A stretch of 64,000 nucleotides of DNA from Synechococcus sp. UW140 (GCF_900474295.1 NZ_UCOB01000028.1:95107-159106); one strand, 5' to 3'. Shown: positions 20,277 to 29,640, counted from the first letter of the stretch. Translations and numbers: made by a program. The notes: generated by a model from the sequence alone, not told the origin.

Positions 20277-21572
20277 TTGATCGAGAGATACACCCTGCCC
20301 GAAATGGGCAACCTCTGGACTGATAGAGCCAAATACCAGAGCTGGCTCGACGTTGAAGTTGCCGCTTGTGAAGCGAACTGCAGTCTGGGACGCGTGCCTA
20401 AGGACGCGATGGAGGAGATCCGGACAAAGGCCGCCTTCGAGCCGGAGCGGATCCTCGAGATCGAGGCGGAGGTTCGTCACGATGTGATTGCCTTCCTCAC
20501 GAATGTGAACGAACACGTGGGTGATGCAGGACGCTTCATTCATGTCGGCATGACCAGCAGCGACGTGCTGGATACCGGCGTTGCCTTGCAGCTCAAGGCA
20601 TCGGTTGGATTGCTTCGAAAGGAACTGGCCGATCTGGATGACGCGATCGCCAAGCTGGCGACCGACCACAAGGCCACCGTGATGATCGGTCGCTCCCACG
20701 CCATTCATGGCGAACCGATCACCTTTGGTTTCAAACTGGCTGGCTGGCTAGCGGAAACCCGCCGCAACACAGAGCGTCTTGAGCGACTTGAGCGTGATGT
20801 TGCCGTAGGCCAGATCAGCGGTGCCATGGGCACCTACGCCAATACCGACCCTGAGGTGGAACGCCTGACTTGCGAGCGGCTGGGCCTCACGCCAGACACC
20901 GCCAGCACTCAGGTGATCTCACGCGATCGCCATGCCGATTACGTGCAGACACTCGCACTGGTCGGAGCTTCTCTCGACCGATTCGCCACCGAGATCCGCA
21001 ACCTGCAACGCACTGACGTGCTTGAGGTGGAGGAGAGCTTCGCCAAGGGACAGAAAGGCAGTTCAGCCATGCCTCACAAGCGCAATCCGATCCGCAGCGA
21101 GCGGATCAGTGGTCTGGCGCGCGTGCTGCGCAGCTACGTGGTGGCAGCACTGGAAAACGTGGCTCTCTGGCATGAACGCGACATCAGTCACAGTTCCACC
21201 GAACGCATGATGCTGCCCGACTGTTCTGTCACCCTTCACTTCATGCTCAGAGAGATGACCGCCGTCGTCTCCCAACTGGGGGTTTATCCCGACAACATGC
21301 GCCGCAATATGAATGTCTACGGCGGCGTGGTGTTTAGCCAGCGGGTCCTGCTTGGATTAGTCGATGCCGGCATGAGCCGTGAGGATGCGTACCGGGTGGT
21401 GCAACGCAATGCCCATACAGCCTGGAACGCAGACGGTGGTGATTTCCGCGGCAATTTAGAAGCCGACCCCGATGTGACCGACAAGCTCAATCCAGAACAA
21501 CTAGCAGCCTGCTTCAGCACCGATTTACACCAGGCGAACCTAGGGGTGATCTGGTCACGGCTGGGGCTCTGA
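20277..21572 (+). CDS. purB: Adenylosuccinate lyase
   Basis: 431-aa enzyme of purine synthesis that cleaves both SAICAR and adenylosuccinate, releasing fumarate. The fumarase/ASL superfamily signature is GSSAMPHKRNP, and the catalytic-His region TSSDVLDTG is intact. The start is a TTG at 20277 (TTG ATC GAG AGA TAC), giving the family N-terminus MIERYTLPEMGNLW; there is no ATG or GTG nearby that fits. The next gene block includes fumC, which consumes fumarate, although the genes have separate starts. Confidence 0.97.
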   Translation: MIERYTLPEMGNLWTDRAKYQSWLDVEVAACEANCSLGRVPKDAMEEIRTKAAFEPERILEIEAEVRHDVIAFLTNVNEHVGDAGRFIHVGMTSSDVLDTGVALQLKASVGLLRKELADLDDAIAKLATDHKATVMIGRSHAIHGEPITFGFKLAGWLAETRRNTERLERLERDVAVGQISGAMGTYANTDPEVERLTCERLGLTPDTASTQVISRDRHADYVQTLALVGASLDRFATEIRNLQRTDVLEVEESFAKGQKGSSAMPHKRNPIRSERISGLARVLRSYVVAALENVALWHERDISHSSTERMMLPDCSVTLHFMLREMTAVVSQLGVYPDNMRRNMNVYGGVVFSQRVLLGLVDAGMSREDAYRVVQRNAHTAWNADGGDFRGNLEADPDVTDKLNPEQLAACFSTDLHQANLGVIWSRLGL

Positions 21573-21587
21573 TCACCCGCGTAGCCG

Positions 21588-21689
21588 ATGTTCTGGACCC
21601 CCTATGCCGACTGGATCTACGTGGTCGTTAGCCTCTCAGGCTTAGCGGCTGTGACCTGGCTGGTGCTGCGGCCTGGACCGGACAACTGA
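21588..21689 (+). CDS. Possible 33-aa single-helix membrane protein
   Basis: ATG at 21588, TGA at 21687-21689, 15 nt after the purB stop. The peptide has a short polar N-terminus (MFWTPYADW), one hydrophobic helix (about residues 10-28, IYVVVSLSGLAAVTWLVL) and a polar tail. Short single-helix proteins are common in cyanobacteria, and the composition is convincing, but no family is recognised, so this is a candidate only. Confidence 0.4.
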   Translation: MFWTPYADWIYVVVSLSGLAAVTWLVLRPGPDN

Positions 21690-21772
21690 CCAACAGCACG
21701 AGTCGGTCGTCCAAGCCCTGCTGGCAGGATGAAGACGTGTGCAAGTGCGTCGCAGCGAGGCGAGACGAACTG

Positions 21773-23170
21773 ATGGTGGCAGCGACACGGGTCGAAACCG
21801 ACAGCATGGGGCCTGTTGAAGTACCTGCTGAAGCCCTCTGGGGCGCTCAAACCCAACGCTCTCTGCAGAACTTCGACATTGCAGCCGACAGGATGCCAAC
21901 TGAACTGATCCATGCCCTGGCAAGGATCAAGCAAGTGGCAGCCATCGTGAACACCAAACTTGGAGTCCTGGACGAAGCGAAACGCGATTTCATTGTTGAG
22001 GCTGCTGCCGCCATTGCAGAAGGCCAACACGACGATCAATTTCCTCTTCGCGTCTGGCAGACCGGCAGCGGAACCCAGACCAACATGAACCTCAACGAGG
22101 TGATCAGCAATCTGGCAGCACGCACCTCAGGCGAAGAGCTCGGCAGCCATCAACCAGTCCATCCCAATGACCACGTCAACAGGTCGCAATCCACCAACGA
22201 CGCTTTCCCAGCAGCGATTCACGTCGCCGCAGCTGATGGGATCTGCCATCGTCTATTGCCTGAACTACAACTGCTGAGCCAAACCTTCGCGGCCAAAGCT
22301 GAGGCCTGGGGAAGCATCGTGAAGATCGGCCGCACGCACCTCCAGGACGCGGTACCTCTCACCTTGGGGCAAGAGGCCTCCGCATGGCGGGATCAGATCA
22401 ACACTGCTTCTGTGCGCATCAACGCCTGTCTGAATGAAGTGCTGTTGCTGCCCCTCGGGGGCACCGCCGTAGGCACAGGCCTCAACGCCCCCGATGGCTA
22501 TGCGGACCAAGCCGCCGCGGAATTAGCCCGACTGATGGGGTTGCCTTTCAGCTCCGCACCGAACAAATTCGCCGTGATGGCGAGCCATGACGGTCTGGTG
22601 AACGCCATGGGTCAGCTGCGACTGCTGGCTGTGAGCCTGCTCAAGATCGCCAACGACATCCGCCTGCTTGCCTGCGGACCCCGCGCCGGCCTGGCGGAAC
22701 TGCATCTCCCAGAAAACGAGCCCGGGAGCTCGATCATGCCTGGCAAGGTGAACCCCACGCAGTGTGAATCCATGGCGATGGTGTGCACCCAGGTGATCGG
22801 TCTGGATGCAGCGGTGGCCATGGCAGGAGCCGGTGGCCATCTGCAAATGAACGTCTATAAACCACTGATCGGCTTCAACCTGCTGCAGGCCATCACATTG
22901 CTAACGGATGCCAGCCGCTGCTTCCGGGTCGCCATGGTGGAAGGGATGACGCCCAACCACACCCGAATCCAGCGCGACGTTGAGCAGTCGCTGATGCTGG
23001 TGACCCCCTTGGCACCAGTGATTGGCTACGACAAAGCCAGCGCTATCGCTAAATATGCCCATGAACAGGGCTCAAGCTTGCGCGATGCAGCTCTAGAGCT
23101 CGGCTATGTGAGCGCCGAAGAGTTCGATCGCATCGTCGATCCGGCCGCCATGACCATTCCCCACGGCTAA
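21773..23170 (+). CDS. fumC: Fumarate hydratase class II
   Basis: Interconverts fumarate and malate in the incomplete or branched cyanobacterial TCA cycle. 465 aa from the ATG at 21773; an upstream start would add 12 Cys/Arg-rich residues unlike the family. Signature GSSIMPGKVNP, active-site region TGSGTQTNMNLNEV and HPNDHVNRSQSTND, and KIGRTHLQDA are all present. Homotetramer, cytosolic. Convergent with the helicase gene, 12 nt away. Confidence 0.97.
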   Translation: MVAATRVETDSMGPVEVPAEALWGAQTQRSLQNFDIAADRMPTELIHALARIKQVAAIVNTKLGVLDEAKRDFIVEAAAAIAEGQHDDQFPLRVWQTGSGTQTNMNLNEVISNLAARTSGEELGSHQPVHPNDHVNRSQSTNDAFPAAIHVAAADGICHRLLPELQLLSQTFAAKAEAWGSIVKIGRTHLQDAVPLTLGQEASAWRDQINTASVRINACLNEVLLLPLGGTAVGTGLNAPDGYADQAAAELARLMGLPFSSAPNKFAVMASHDGLVNAMGQLRLLAVSLLKIANDIRLLACGPRAGLAELHLPENEPGSSIMPGKVNPTQCESMAMVCTQVIGLDAAVAMAGAGGHLQMNVYKPLIGFNLLQAITLLTDASRCFRVAMVEGMTPNHTRIQRDVEQSLMLVTPLAPVIGYDKASAIAKYAHEQGSSLRDAALELGYVSAEEFDRIVDPAAMTIPHG

Positions 23171-23182
23171 GGGGCACTCTGG

Positions 23183-25945
23183 TCAAGCTGCCCGTTCAGT
23201 AGCCGGATTGAGTCCCTCACCTGTCTTGAGCAGATCCTCCGCTTCAGCCACCGGGAAGCGATTAATCGCCCTCAGCGCCTGACGAGCATGACTGCGCAGC
23301 TGCTCGCTGATCGCTTCGCAGTAGGGCACCTGGGCCAGCAGATCCACCGTTCGCCGCATGATCCGCACCACATCGCCCTCATCCAAAGAGGTGTTAGCGA
23401 TCAGGTCATTCCAGGCGCAGCCATTGGCCCACGCCTCGACGAGCCCCATCAGCTCCGGCTCCCACCACACAGGCACCACCACGTTGAAGCGTTCCTGGGC
23501 CCGCAACAGTTCGCGGCGAAGGCCCATCAGATCATGCAAAGCCTCCTCAGCCCGCGGTGGGGGCGGGAAACCACTCCATAGATCCGGCCGGTTCACTTCA
23601 GTGCTGATCGCCTCAAACACTGCTGCCAACTCTTGTGGCGGCAGATCATCCAGATGGCCGCTCATCAGGGCGAGGCCAAGCCAGAGCTCGTTATCACCCC
23701 GAAGGGCTGCAACGGTTCGGCCAATCTCCGTGGGCTGAAGATCGTCAAGGCAACCAAAGTGCTGAAGGATCTCGATCAGGGCAAGGAAGGTGTCCCAGTG
23801 GCGATTGGCCCGATGATGCAAGAGCTGCTGGCGTTCGCCGATCTCGATCTCTAACTCCTCCATGCGCCGGCGATGCTTCTTGAGCTGACGCCGATCACCC
23901 CAGCGGTGAGCGGGATGTGCCTCGAGATTCTCCTCCAACTCTTTCACCAGCCTCGCCTGGGAGAGCACCTCACCAGCCAAGTCGTATTGGGGCGTCGTCA
24001 TGTCATGGCGTTGGGCCATATGCGCCACTGCCAGAGCAAGTCCACCGCTCTGCTGGTCACCATGACGCAACTCGCCAGCGCGATGAAGGTCGGGAGCGAT
24101 GACACTGTCGACCTGGAGGCAGCTGAGCTCGGCATGCAGACTGACGACCGCCTGACAGGGCAACAACAGCCAGACATTGTCGTGCGTGAGGCAGAGCAGC
24201 AGCGGAAACTGACCAGGGCCATCGAGCTTGTCAACAATCACCGCTGGGGTGACGCCACCGCGCAGTTGCGGGGCCTTCAGACTCACTAGCGTTCCGGTAC
24301 TGGCGAACTGAAGCGCCAGGGTGAGTTCATTGGCCAAGGTCTCCTCAGCCTGCTGCTGGAGGATGCGCAGCAGCCTCCTCTCCTCGCGCAGGCGGCCACG
24401 CCGTTTCTCATAATCCTCAAAGTCTTCCCAAGGCACGTCTCCTGAAATGCCCTGCAGCTGGCCGAGCTGAAGACGCAACTGATTGAGGATCTCCTCCTCC
24501 TCCACCAAGTCGAGGCTTGCCAGATAGCGCCCGAAGCTGCGCTCGACCAATTCCCGCGCCTTGGAGAGGTCATGGCGGGCGAGCAGATTGAGCACCATGC
24601 CATAGCTGGGGGTGAACTGACTCACCAGCGGATCCGCAGGGCTGGTTGCCAACTGCCCCGCCTCACGGACCCCCTCAAAACGGCTCTGCACGGTGACGAC
24701 ATAGCCCTTGGAGTCGAGGCCACGACGCCCCGCACGACCAGCCATCTGCAGAAATTCACTAGCCATCAAGGGGCGATGACCCCGTTCAGTGCGCTTTGAC
24801 AACGAAGCGATCACCGTGCTTCTGGCAGGCATATTGATGCCGGCAGCCAGGGTTTCGGTGGCGAACACCACCTTCACCAATCCCTGCTGAAACAGCTCTT
24901 CAATCAGCTCTTTCCAGGCCGGAAGCACGCCGGCATGGTGCGCAGCAATCCCTCTTAGCAGGGCATCGGCATGGAGCCCATCACGCACGGCCTCCGGATT
25001 GGCGAGGGTATAGGCCCGTAAACGCGCAGCGATCCTGGCTTGTTCTTCCGTCGAGACGAGGCACTGCACACCGAGATCGCGAACCGCCTTATCGCATCCG
25101 CGCCGGCTGAAGATGAAATAGATCGCCGGAAGCATGTCCCGCTCTGCCATCTGGGCAACCACGAAACTGATCGGTGGCGGTTCTGGCTGCGGTGGTTTTG
25201 GGGAGCGCCCCTTGCGCTTGTGACCTTTGGGAGCACGCCACACCTTGCAGTTGGGATGCAAACCAGTACCGGCTTCATTCAGCAGAGGATGCAATCCCTT
25301 GGCACTGCAGAAGCTGAACTGGAGCGGCACCGGACGGAAATCGCTCAGGACCAGCCTGGTGGGCCCGTGAACTCGCTCAATCCAATCGGTGAGTTGGCCT
25401 GCGTTGGCGACCGTGGCTGACAGCGCCACCAACTGGACCGATGGCGGGCAATGGATGATCGATTCCTCCCAAACAGTGCCGCGCTGAGAGTCATTCATGT
25501 AGTGGCACTCGTCGAGGACCACAGCCTCAACATCAGCGAGAGGGTCGTTGCCCTTGTCCACTTCCGCATAGAGCATGTTGCGGAAAATCTCGGTGGTCAT
25601 CACCACGACCCGGGCGTCGCGATTGACGCTCAAATCACCGGTCATCAGGCCAACATTGTCTTGACCAAACTGCTCGCGGAAATCCCGTAATTTCTGATTG
25701 GACAGTGCTTTCAACGGGGTGGTGTAAAACACCTTCTGACCATGCGCGATCGCGCGGTGAATTGCATATTCACCCACCAAGGTCTTTCCAGAACCGGTGG
25801 GAGCACTCACCACCACCGACTGTCCCTGATTGAGGGCATCGATCGCTTCAAGCTGGAAGTCATCCAGTGCGAAGGGAAACAGCTGCTCGAGGTCAATCAC
25901 CCCATTGATTGCAGACTGCGCAGAGGGTGAATCATGATCAGCCAT
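23183..25945 (-). CDS. SKI2-like DEAD/DEAH RNA helicase
   Basis: 920 aa from the ATG at 25945. Motif I is APTGSGKT (48-55), motif Ia TTPLKALSNQKL, motif II DECHYMND, motif III ALSATVAN, motif VI QMAGRAGRRG. The order and the long C-terminal extension (DSHCT/arch-like, with coiled-coil segments rich in Leu/Glu/Arg) match the SKI2/Mtr4 superfamily, which has a widespread cyanobacterial branch. It is probably an RNA helicase in turnover or processing; a DNA role is not excluded. Basic proline-rich insert near residues 240-260 (GHKRKGRSPKPPQPEPPP). Divergent from bioF, separated by 59 nt. Confidence 0.93.
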   Translation of the reverse strand: MADHDSPSAQSAINGVIDLEQLFPFALDDFQLEAIDALNQGQSVVVSAPTGSGKTLVGEYAIHRAIAHGQKVFYTTPLKALSNQKLRDFREQFGQDNVGLMTGDLSVNRDARVVVMTTEIFRNMLYAEVDKGNDPLADVEAVVLDECHYMNDSQRGTVWEESIIHCPPSVQLVALSATVANAGQLTDWIERVHGPTRLVLSDFRPVPLQFSFCSAKGLHPLLNEAGTGLHPNCKVWRAPKGHKRKGRSPKPPQPEPPPISFVVAQMAERDMLPAIYFIFSRRGCDKAVRDLGVQCLVSTEEQARIAARLRAYTLANPEAVRDGLHADALLRGIAAHHAGVLPAWKELIEELFQQGLVKVVFATETLAAGINMPARSTVIASLSKRTERGHRPLMASEFLQMAGRAGRRGLDSKGYVVTVQSRFEGVREAGQLATSPADPLVSQFTPSYGMVLNLLARHDLSKARELVERSFGRYLASLDLVEEEEILNQLRLQLGQLQGISGDVPWEDFEDYEKRRGRLREERRLLRILQQQAEETLANELTLALQFASTGTLVSLKAPQLRGGVTPAVIVDKLDGPGQFPLLLCLTHDNVWLLLPCQAVVSLHAELSCLQVDSVIAPDLHRAGELRHGDQQSGGLALAVAHMAQRHDMTTPQYDLAGEVLSQARLVKELEENLEAHPAHRWGDRRQLKKHRRRMEELEIEIGERQQLLHHRANRHWDTFLALIEILQHFGCLDDLQPTEIGRTVAALRGDNELWLGLALMSGHLDDLPPQELAAVFEAISTEVNRPDLWSGFPPPPRAEEALHDLMGLRRELLRAQERFNVVVPVWWEPELMGLVEAWANGCAWNDLIANTSLDEGDVVRIMRRTVDLLAQVPYCEAISEQLRSHARQALRAINRFPVAEAEDLLKTGEGLNPATERAA

Positions 25946-26004
25946 GGCCAAGATCCTAGGGAGGCCATGGCCTCACACCGACAGGCGTGATCCAAAGTGA
26001 ATCG

Positions 26005-27171
26005 ATGGCCAGCATCCCGCCCGCTCGCCGCCGCAGCCTGCGCACCTGGGTGCCCAAGCCCGGATCGGATCGCCTGCGACCCTCCGGCACCCACCCCTCC
26101 CATGAGGGTCTGCTTGATCTGGCTAGCAATGATTATCTCAATCTGGCCCGACATCCCCTGCTGCAACAGGCCGCCTGGCAGGCCATCAAGGATCAAGGTG
26201 TGGGCGCCGGTGGTTCGCGTTTGGTGAGCGGCAGCCGTCCGGTCCATGAGGAGCTGGAAGCCGCTCTGGGGTCCTGGTTGGGCTGGAAACGGGCTTTTCT
26301 CTTTCCCAGTGGATTTCAAGCAAACCTGGCGGCGGTGACAGCGCTCACGGATCGACACACCACGGTGCTGGCCGACCGGCTGATCCATCACTCCCTACTG
26401 GTGGGTGTTCAAGCGAACGGTGCCCGGCTCAAGCGGTTCGCCCATAACCACCTTGGAGATCTCAGTCTTCAGCTCGAGAACATTCGCAGGGCACGGCCAT
26501 CCCAGCCGATCCTGGTGATCACCGAAAGTCTCTTCAGCATGGAGGGAACAAGCCCGGATCTGACGAGCATGGTGGCGCTCTGCATGGCCCATGACGCAAA
26601 ACTGCTCGTCGATGAAGCCCACGCCCTCGGAATCCTTGGCCCCAGGGGACAAGGATTGGCTGCAACCATTGCCACGCCCAGTGATGGCATCCATCACGGC
26701 GTCACGATGGTGAGCGGCACCTTCGGTAAGGCATTTGGCAGTGGTGGCGCCTTTCTCGCTTGTGATGAAGATCTGGGCGAGCAACTGCTGCAAAGCAGCG
26801 GCGCTTTCCGTTACACCACAGCCCTGGCACCCCCACTCGCCGCTGCAGCCCTGGAGGCACTCCACCTCATCCAGGCTCACCCCCATTGGGGCAGCGAGTT
26901 GGTGGAGCGGGCGGAGCAGTGGCGCGATCGCATCGCGACTGCAGGCTGGCCAAGGCCAAGGGGTCGTGGCCCGATCATGCCCTTGCTTGTGGGCGATGAC
27001 CAAACCGCCCTGAATCTTCAGCAACAGCTGGAACAGGCAGGCCTACTCAGCATTGCCATTCGTCCCCCCACGGTGCCGGAGGGCAGTGCAAGGCTGCGCC
27101 TGGTGCTGCATCGGCAGCAGAGCGATGACACCTTGGAACTCTTGCTGCACTGCCTTGCGAAGGCTCAATGA
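26005..27171 (+). CDS. bioF: 8-amino-7-oxononanoate synthase
   Basis: PLP enzyme of biotin synthesis, condensing pimeloyl-ACP (or -CoA) with alanine. About 388 aa from the ATG at 26005; a GTG at 25987 is an alternative. The PLP lysine is in SGTFGKAFGSGGAF; VDEAHALGILG carries the Asp/His contacting PLP; VGAGGSRLVSGS is the family substrate-binding region. First gene of a tight plus-strand biotin cluster. Confidence 0.95.
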   Translation: MASIPPARRRSLRTWVPKPGSDRLRPSGTHPSHEGLLDLASNDYLNLARHPLLQQAAWQAIKDQGVGAGGSRLVSGSRPVHEELEAALGSWLGWKRAFLFPSGFQANLAAVTALTDRHTTVLADRLIHHSLLVGVQANGARLKRFAHNHLGDLSLQLENIRRARPSQPILVITESLFSMEGTSPDLTSMVALCMAHDAKLLVDEAHALGILGPRGQGLAATIATPSDGIHHGVTMVSGTFGKAFGSGGAFLACDEDLGEQLLQSSGAFRYTTALAPPLAAAALEALHLIQAHPHWGSELVERAEQWRDRIATAGWPRPRGRGPIMPLLVGDDQTALNLQQQLEQAGLLSIAIRPPTVPEGSARLRLVLHRQQSDDTLELLLHCLAKAQ

Positions 27172-27201
27172 CGACCGCCCCATGACCGCAATCACACTGC
27201 G

Positions 27202-27927
27202 ATGAAACAAGTCATCGCCATGCATGGTTGGAGCGGCGACAGCCGTGCATGGCGCCCTTGGCAGCGCCGCTTCCAACGCCATGGCTGGGCGTGGCAGAAC
27301 GGAGAGAGGGGTTACGGGTCCCGTCCACCCTTCATGCCCACCTGGGACAGCGATCGAAGTCCGGTCAAACAACAGCGACGCGTCATCATCGGCCACTCTC
27401 TTGGTCCCCACCTGCTGCCCGAACCGGTGCTCAGAGCTTCAACCGACGTGGTGCTGCTGGCCTGCTTCAGCCGTTTTGTGCCTGTAGGACGAGCCGGACG
27501 AGCGCTGCATACAGGGCTAATCGGCATGGGCCACTGCATCGGCACAGACCAAGAAACGACGATGCTGCACAGCTTTCTCAACCGGGCTGCAACCCCCGCA
27601 TCTGCAAGCGGCCTACCAGCAAGCCCTGCACACGAGGGGTTGTCGACTGCAGGTCGACAACGACTGCGTGAGGATCTGATCCAGCTCAGTGGCACAGCAT
27701 CGCTTCCCTCTGGTCTTCCCACCGGTGCCCGGGTGCTGGTGGTGAATGCAGGTGCAGACGCCATTGTGGTGGCCGAAGCACGCCGCCAACTGCTGGACGA
27801 TCTACAGAACCATCTCCAACACAAACCCAGCATCTGGACGCTGGAGGGCAGTGGCCATGCCTTGCTCGTACCCGATCTGCTGTTGCGCGTGCAGGACTGG
27901 CTTGAACACTCCGGAGCAGCGCCATGA
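27202..27927 (+). CDS. bioK: Alpha/beta hydrolase, probable BioK-type pimeloyl-ACP methyl esterase
   Basis: 241 aa. A hydrolase triad is visible: Ser66 in GHSLG, Asp187 in NAGADAIVV and His219 in GSGHALL; the start HGWSGDSRAW carries the oxyanion-hole region. It sits between bioF and bioD, overlapping bioD by four bases. BioH-like esterases remove the methyl ester from pimeloyl-ACP methyl ester before BioF; in marine picocyanobacteria this role has been proposed for BioK. The specific name rests on context and recollection of the family, so the function is likely but not certain. Confidence 0.75.
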   Translation: MKQVIAMHGWSGDSRAWRPWQRRFQRHGWAWQNGERGYGSRPPFMPTWDSDRSPVKQQRRVIIGHSLGPHLLPEPVLRASTDVVLLACFSRFVPVGRAGRALHTGLIGMGHCIGTDQETTMLHSFLNRAATPASASGLPASPAHEGLSTAGRQRLREDLIQLSGTASLPSGLPTGARVLVVNAGADAIVVAEARRQLLDDLQNHLQHKPSIWTLEGSGHALLVPDLLLRVQDWLEHSGAAP

Positions 27928-28598
27928 CATCCACCATCTCTGAACAATCCCCCCTCCAGCTGGTGGTCTGTGGAACAGACACCGACGTCGGCAAGACCGT
28001 GGTGAGTGCCTTATTGGTGCAAGGGCTGGGGGCGAGCTACTGGAAACCGGTGCAAAGTGGTCTGAGCGAAGGCGGTGACCGTCAGCGTGTGATCAAGCTG
28101 CTGACCCTGCCCGAGCAGCGCTGGATTCCGGAGGCCTATATCTTCCAAGCACCCGTCTCACCTCACTGGGCGGCGGAACGCGAAGGCAAGCGGATCAATC
28201 CAGCCCATCTCCGTCTGCCATCTGTGACCTCGCCACTGGTCGTGGAATGTGCGGGAGGGCTGCTGGTGCCACTCACTCGCGACTGGTTGCAAATCGATCA
28301 GCTACAACGCTGGCGACTGCCCATCGTGCTTGTGGCACGCAGCGGCCTGGGCACCCTCAATCACACCCTGCTCAGCCTCGAGGCCTTAAAGAGCCGGGAC
28401 ATTCCGGTACTGGGACTGATTCTTAACGGCCACCTGCATGCCGACAACCCACGCACCCTGGAGCAGCTCGGGAAGGTGCCTGTACTCGCACAGCTGCCAC
28501 CTCTGGATCCGCTGAATGCAGAGACCCTGCAAAGTCAGTGGCAACAGCAGAATCTCGGTCCTAAGTTCAAAGCACTACTCACCCAAGCAAGCAACTGA
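27924..28598 (+). CDS. bioD: Dethiobiotin synthetase
   Basis: 224-aa ATP-dependent carboxylase that forms the ureido ring of dethiobiotin from 7,8-diaminopelargonic acid. P-loop GTDTDVGKT (about 17-25), then WKPVQSGL and VECAGGLLVPL (the VEGAGGL motif with Cys for Gly). Starts four bases inside the bioK end (ATGA). No bioC and no bioA lie beside it, unlike the five-gene cluster I expect in related strains. Confidence 0.95.
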   Translation: MTSTISEQSPLQLVVCGTDTDVGKTVVSALLVQGLGASYWKPVQSGLSEGGDRQRVIKLLTLPEQRWIPEAYIFQAPVSPHWAAEREGKRINPAHLRLPSVTSPLVVECAGGLLVPLTRDWLQIDQLQRWRLPIVLVARSGLGTLNHTLLSLEALKSRDIPVLGLILNGHLHADNPRTLEQLGKVPVLAQLPPLDPLNAETLQSQWQQQNLGPKFKALLTQASN

Positions 28599-28600
28599 GC

Positions 28601-28756
28601 ATGAGCCGCCGTCAGACATGGGCAACCTTGGCCGTCATCCTGCTCTGCGGAGGCATCCTGGTGCTGTTCACTGATGTGGAGTTGAATCTGGTGCGCTGGG
28701 TCAACTGCGGGCCTCTCTCCACCGGACCAGAAGAGCGCAGTGAAGTCTGTCGCTAA
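28601..28756 (+). CDS. Small single-helix membrane protein, 51 aa
   Basis: ATG at 28601, two bases after the bioD stop; TAA at 28754-28756. MSRRQ then hydrophobic WATLAVILLCGGILVLF (about 7-23), followed by a polar Cys-containing tail (WVNCGPLS, EVC). Spacing suggests it is co-transcribed with bioD. The tail's two cysteines 14 residues apart may form a disulfide if exported. No family recognised; nothing ties it to biotin beyond position. Confidence 0.6.
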   Translation: MSRRQTWATLAVILLCGGILVLFTDVELNLVRWVNCGPLSTGPEERSEVCR

Positions 28757-28868
28757 TGCAGCCACAGATCTGGTGATACCAAAGGCCACCTTGTGACCCA
28801 TTCATGCTCATCCAATCGAGCTGGTTGGAGGATCAACGGCTGCGCTCGCGACTGATCTTGGCAAGCGA

Positions 28869-29135
28869 TCAGGGACCTGCCCGCATGGCAGCTTCGACAT
28901 CCAATCGGGACAGTCCGTAGGGGAAGCTGCGTTGGCTGGCCATCCCAGTCTGTTCCCAGGTCACCAGAAGGTCTTCCTGGTCCAAACGGATCTGCGCGGA
29001 CCACGTGGGTTGTTGCCAATGCCAAAGGCAAGGGTCCGACTCCATGCGTACGGCACCGAGTCCCTTGAGCCATTCTTCAAGTGAGCGGAGTGAATGGCGA
29101 TTCAGTGGTGTCTGGCCCGGCGGCAGTGGGGTCAT
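28869..29135 (-). CDS. DUF3143 family protein
   Basis: 88 aa. The start MTPLPPGQTPLNRHSLRSLE, the central WHWQQPTWSAQIRLDQEDL and the end QRSFPYGLSRLDVEAAM match the cyanobacterial DUF3143 family as I remember it. Soluble, no cofactor motif; function unknown. Its first 59 bases overlap the end of the J-domain gene upstream in another frame, and this pairing (J-domain protein then DUF3143) recurs in cyanobacteria, suggesting a functional pair. Confidence 0.85.
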   Translation of the reverse strand: MTPLPPGQTPLNRHSLRSLEEWLKGLGAVRMESDPCLWHWQQPTWSAQIRLDQEDLLVTWEQTGMASQRSFPYGLSRLDVEAAMRAGP

Positions 29136-29640
29136 CGCTGCGAACCTTGATCAAAGGCTGACCCGAAGTCTGATCTGCCACCAACCAACTGGGTTGCACC
29201 TGGAGTTCCAAGCCTCGGGCCCAGGCGCCACCAATGCCCAGCAACAGGCAGAAGATCAAAGCAAGCAGCAACAGCAATAGTGCCCACCATTCCCCCCCGG
29301 AAAGAGGGCGACGCTCACCGACACGACCCCAGCCATCAGAACTCGCCAGAGGTGTCGGTTGAGCCAGCTCGGCTGCTGGTTTCTGTTGAAGGCACTGCTG
29401 CGCCAAGGTCGCGTCATAGGCAGCCCGCCGGTTGGGATCCTGCAACTGCTCATAGGCTTCGCGCAACAACCGGAACTGACGCGCCGCCTCAGCGGCTGGG
29501 AGGCTGGTGGTATCAGGATGGAGCGCCTTGCTTCGGCTTCGGAAGGCCTGGTGCAATGTGCGGCCATCGGCTTCTGGCCTTATTCCAAGACGTTCGTAAT
29601 GACTCGGTGGGGTGCTCACACTCCGATCTGCAGAGGCCAC
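29077..29640 (-). CDS. Membrane-anchored J-domain protein
   Basis: 187 aa. N-terminal J domain (about 13-78) with the HPD motif at residues 41-43 and the helix III/IV region QFRLLREAYEQLQDPNRRAAYD, which stimulates Hsp70 ATPase. A single membrane helix at about 118-140 (WWALLLLLLALIFCLLLGIG) is followed by a short tail. It lacks the Gly/Phe and zinc domains, so it is a specialised type III DnaJ protein recruiting DnaK to a membrane. GTG start at 29640. Overlaps DUF3143 by 59 nt. Confidence 0.85.
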   Translation of the reverse strand: MASADRSVSTPPSHYERLGIRPEADGRTLHQAFRSRSKALHPDTTSLPAAEAARQFRLLREAYEQLQDPNRRAAYDATLAQQCLQQKPAAELAQPTPLASSDGWGRVGERRPLSGGEWWALLLLLLALIFCLLLGIGGAWARGLELQVQPSWLVADQTSGQPLIKVRSDDPTAAGPDTTESPFTPLT

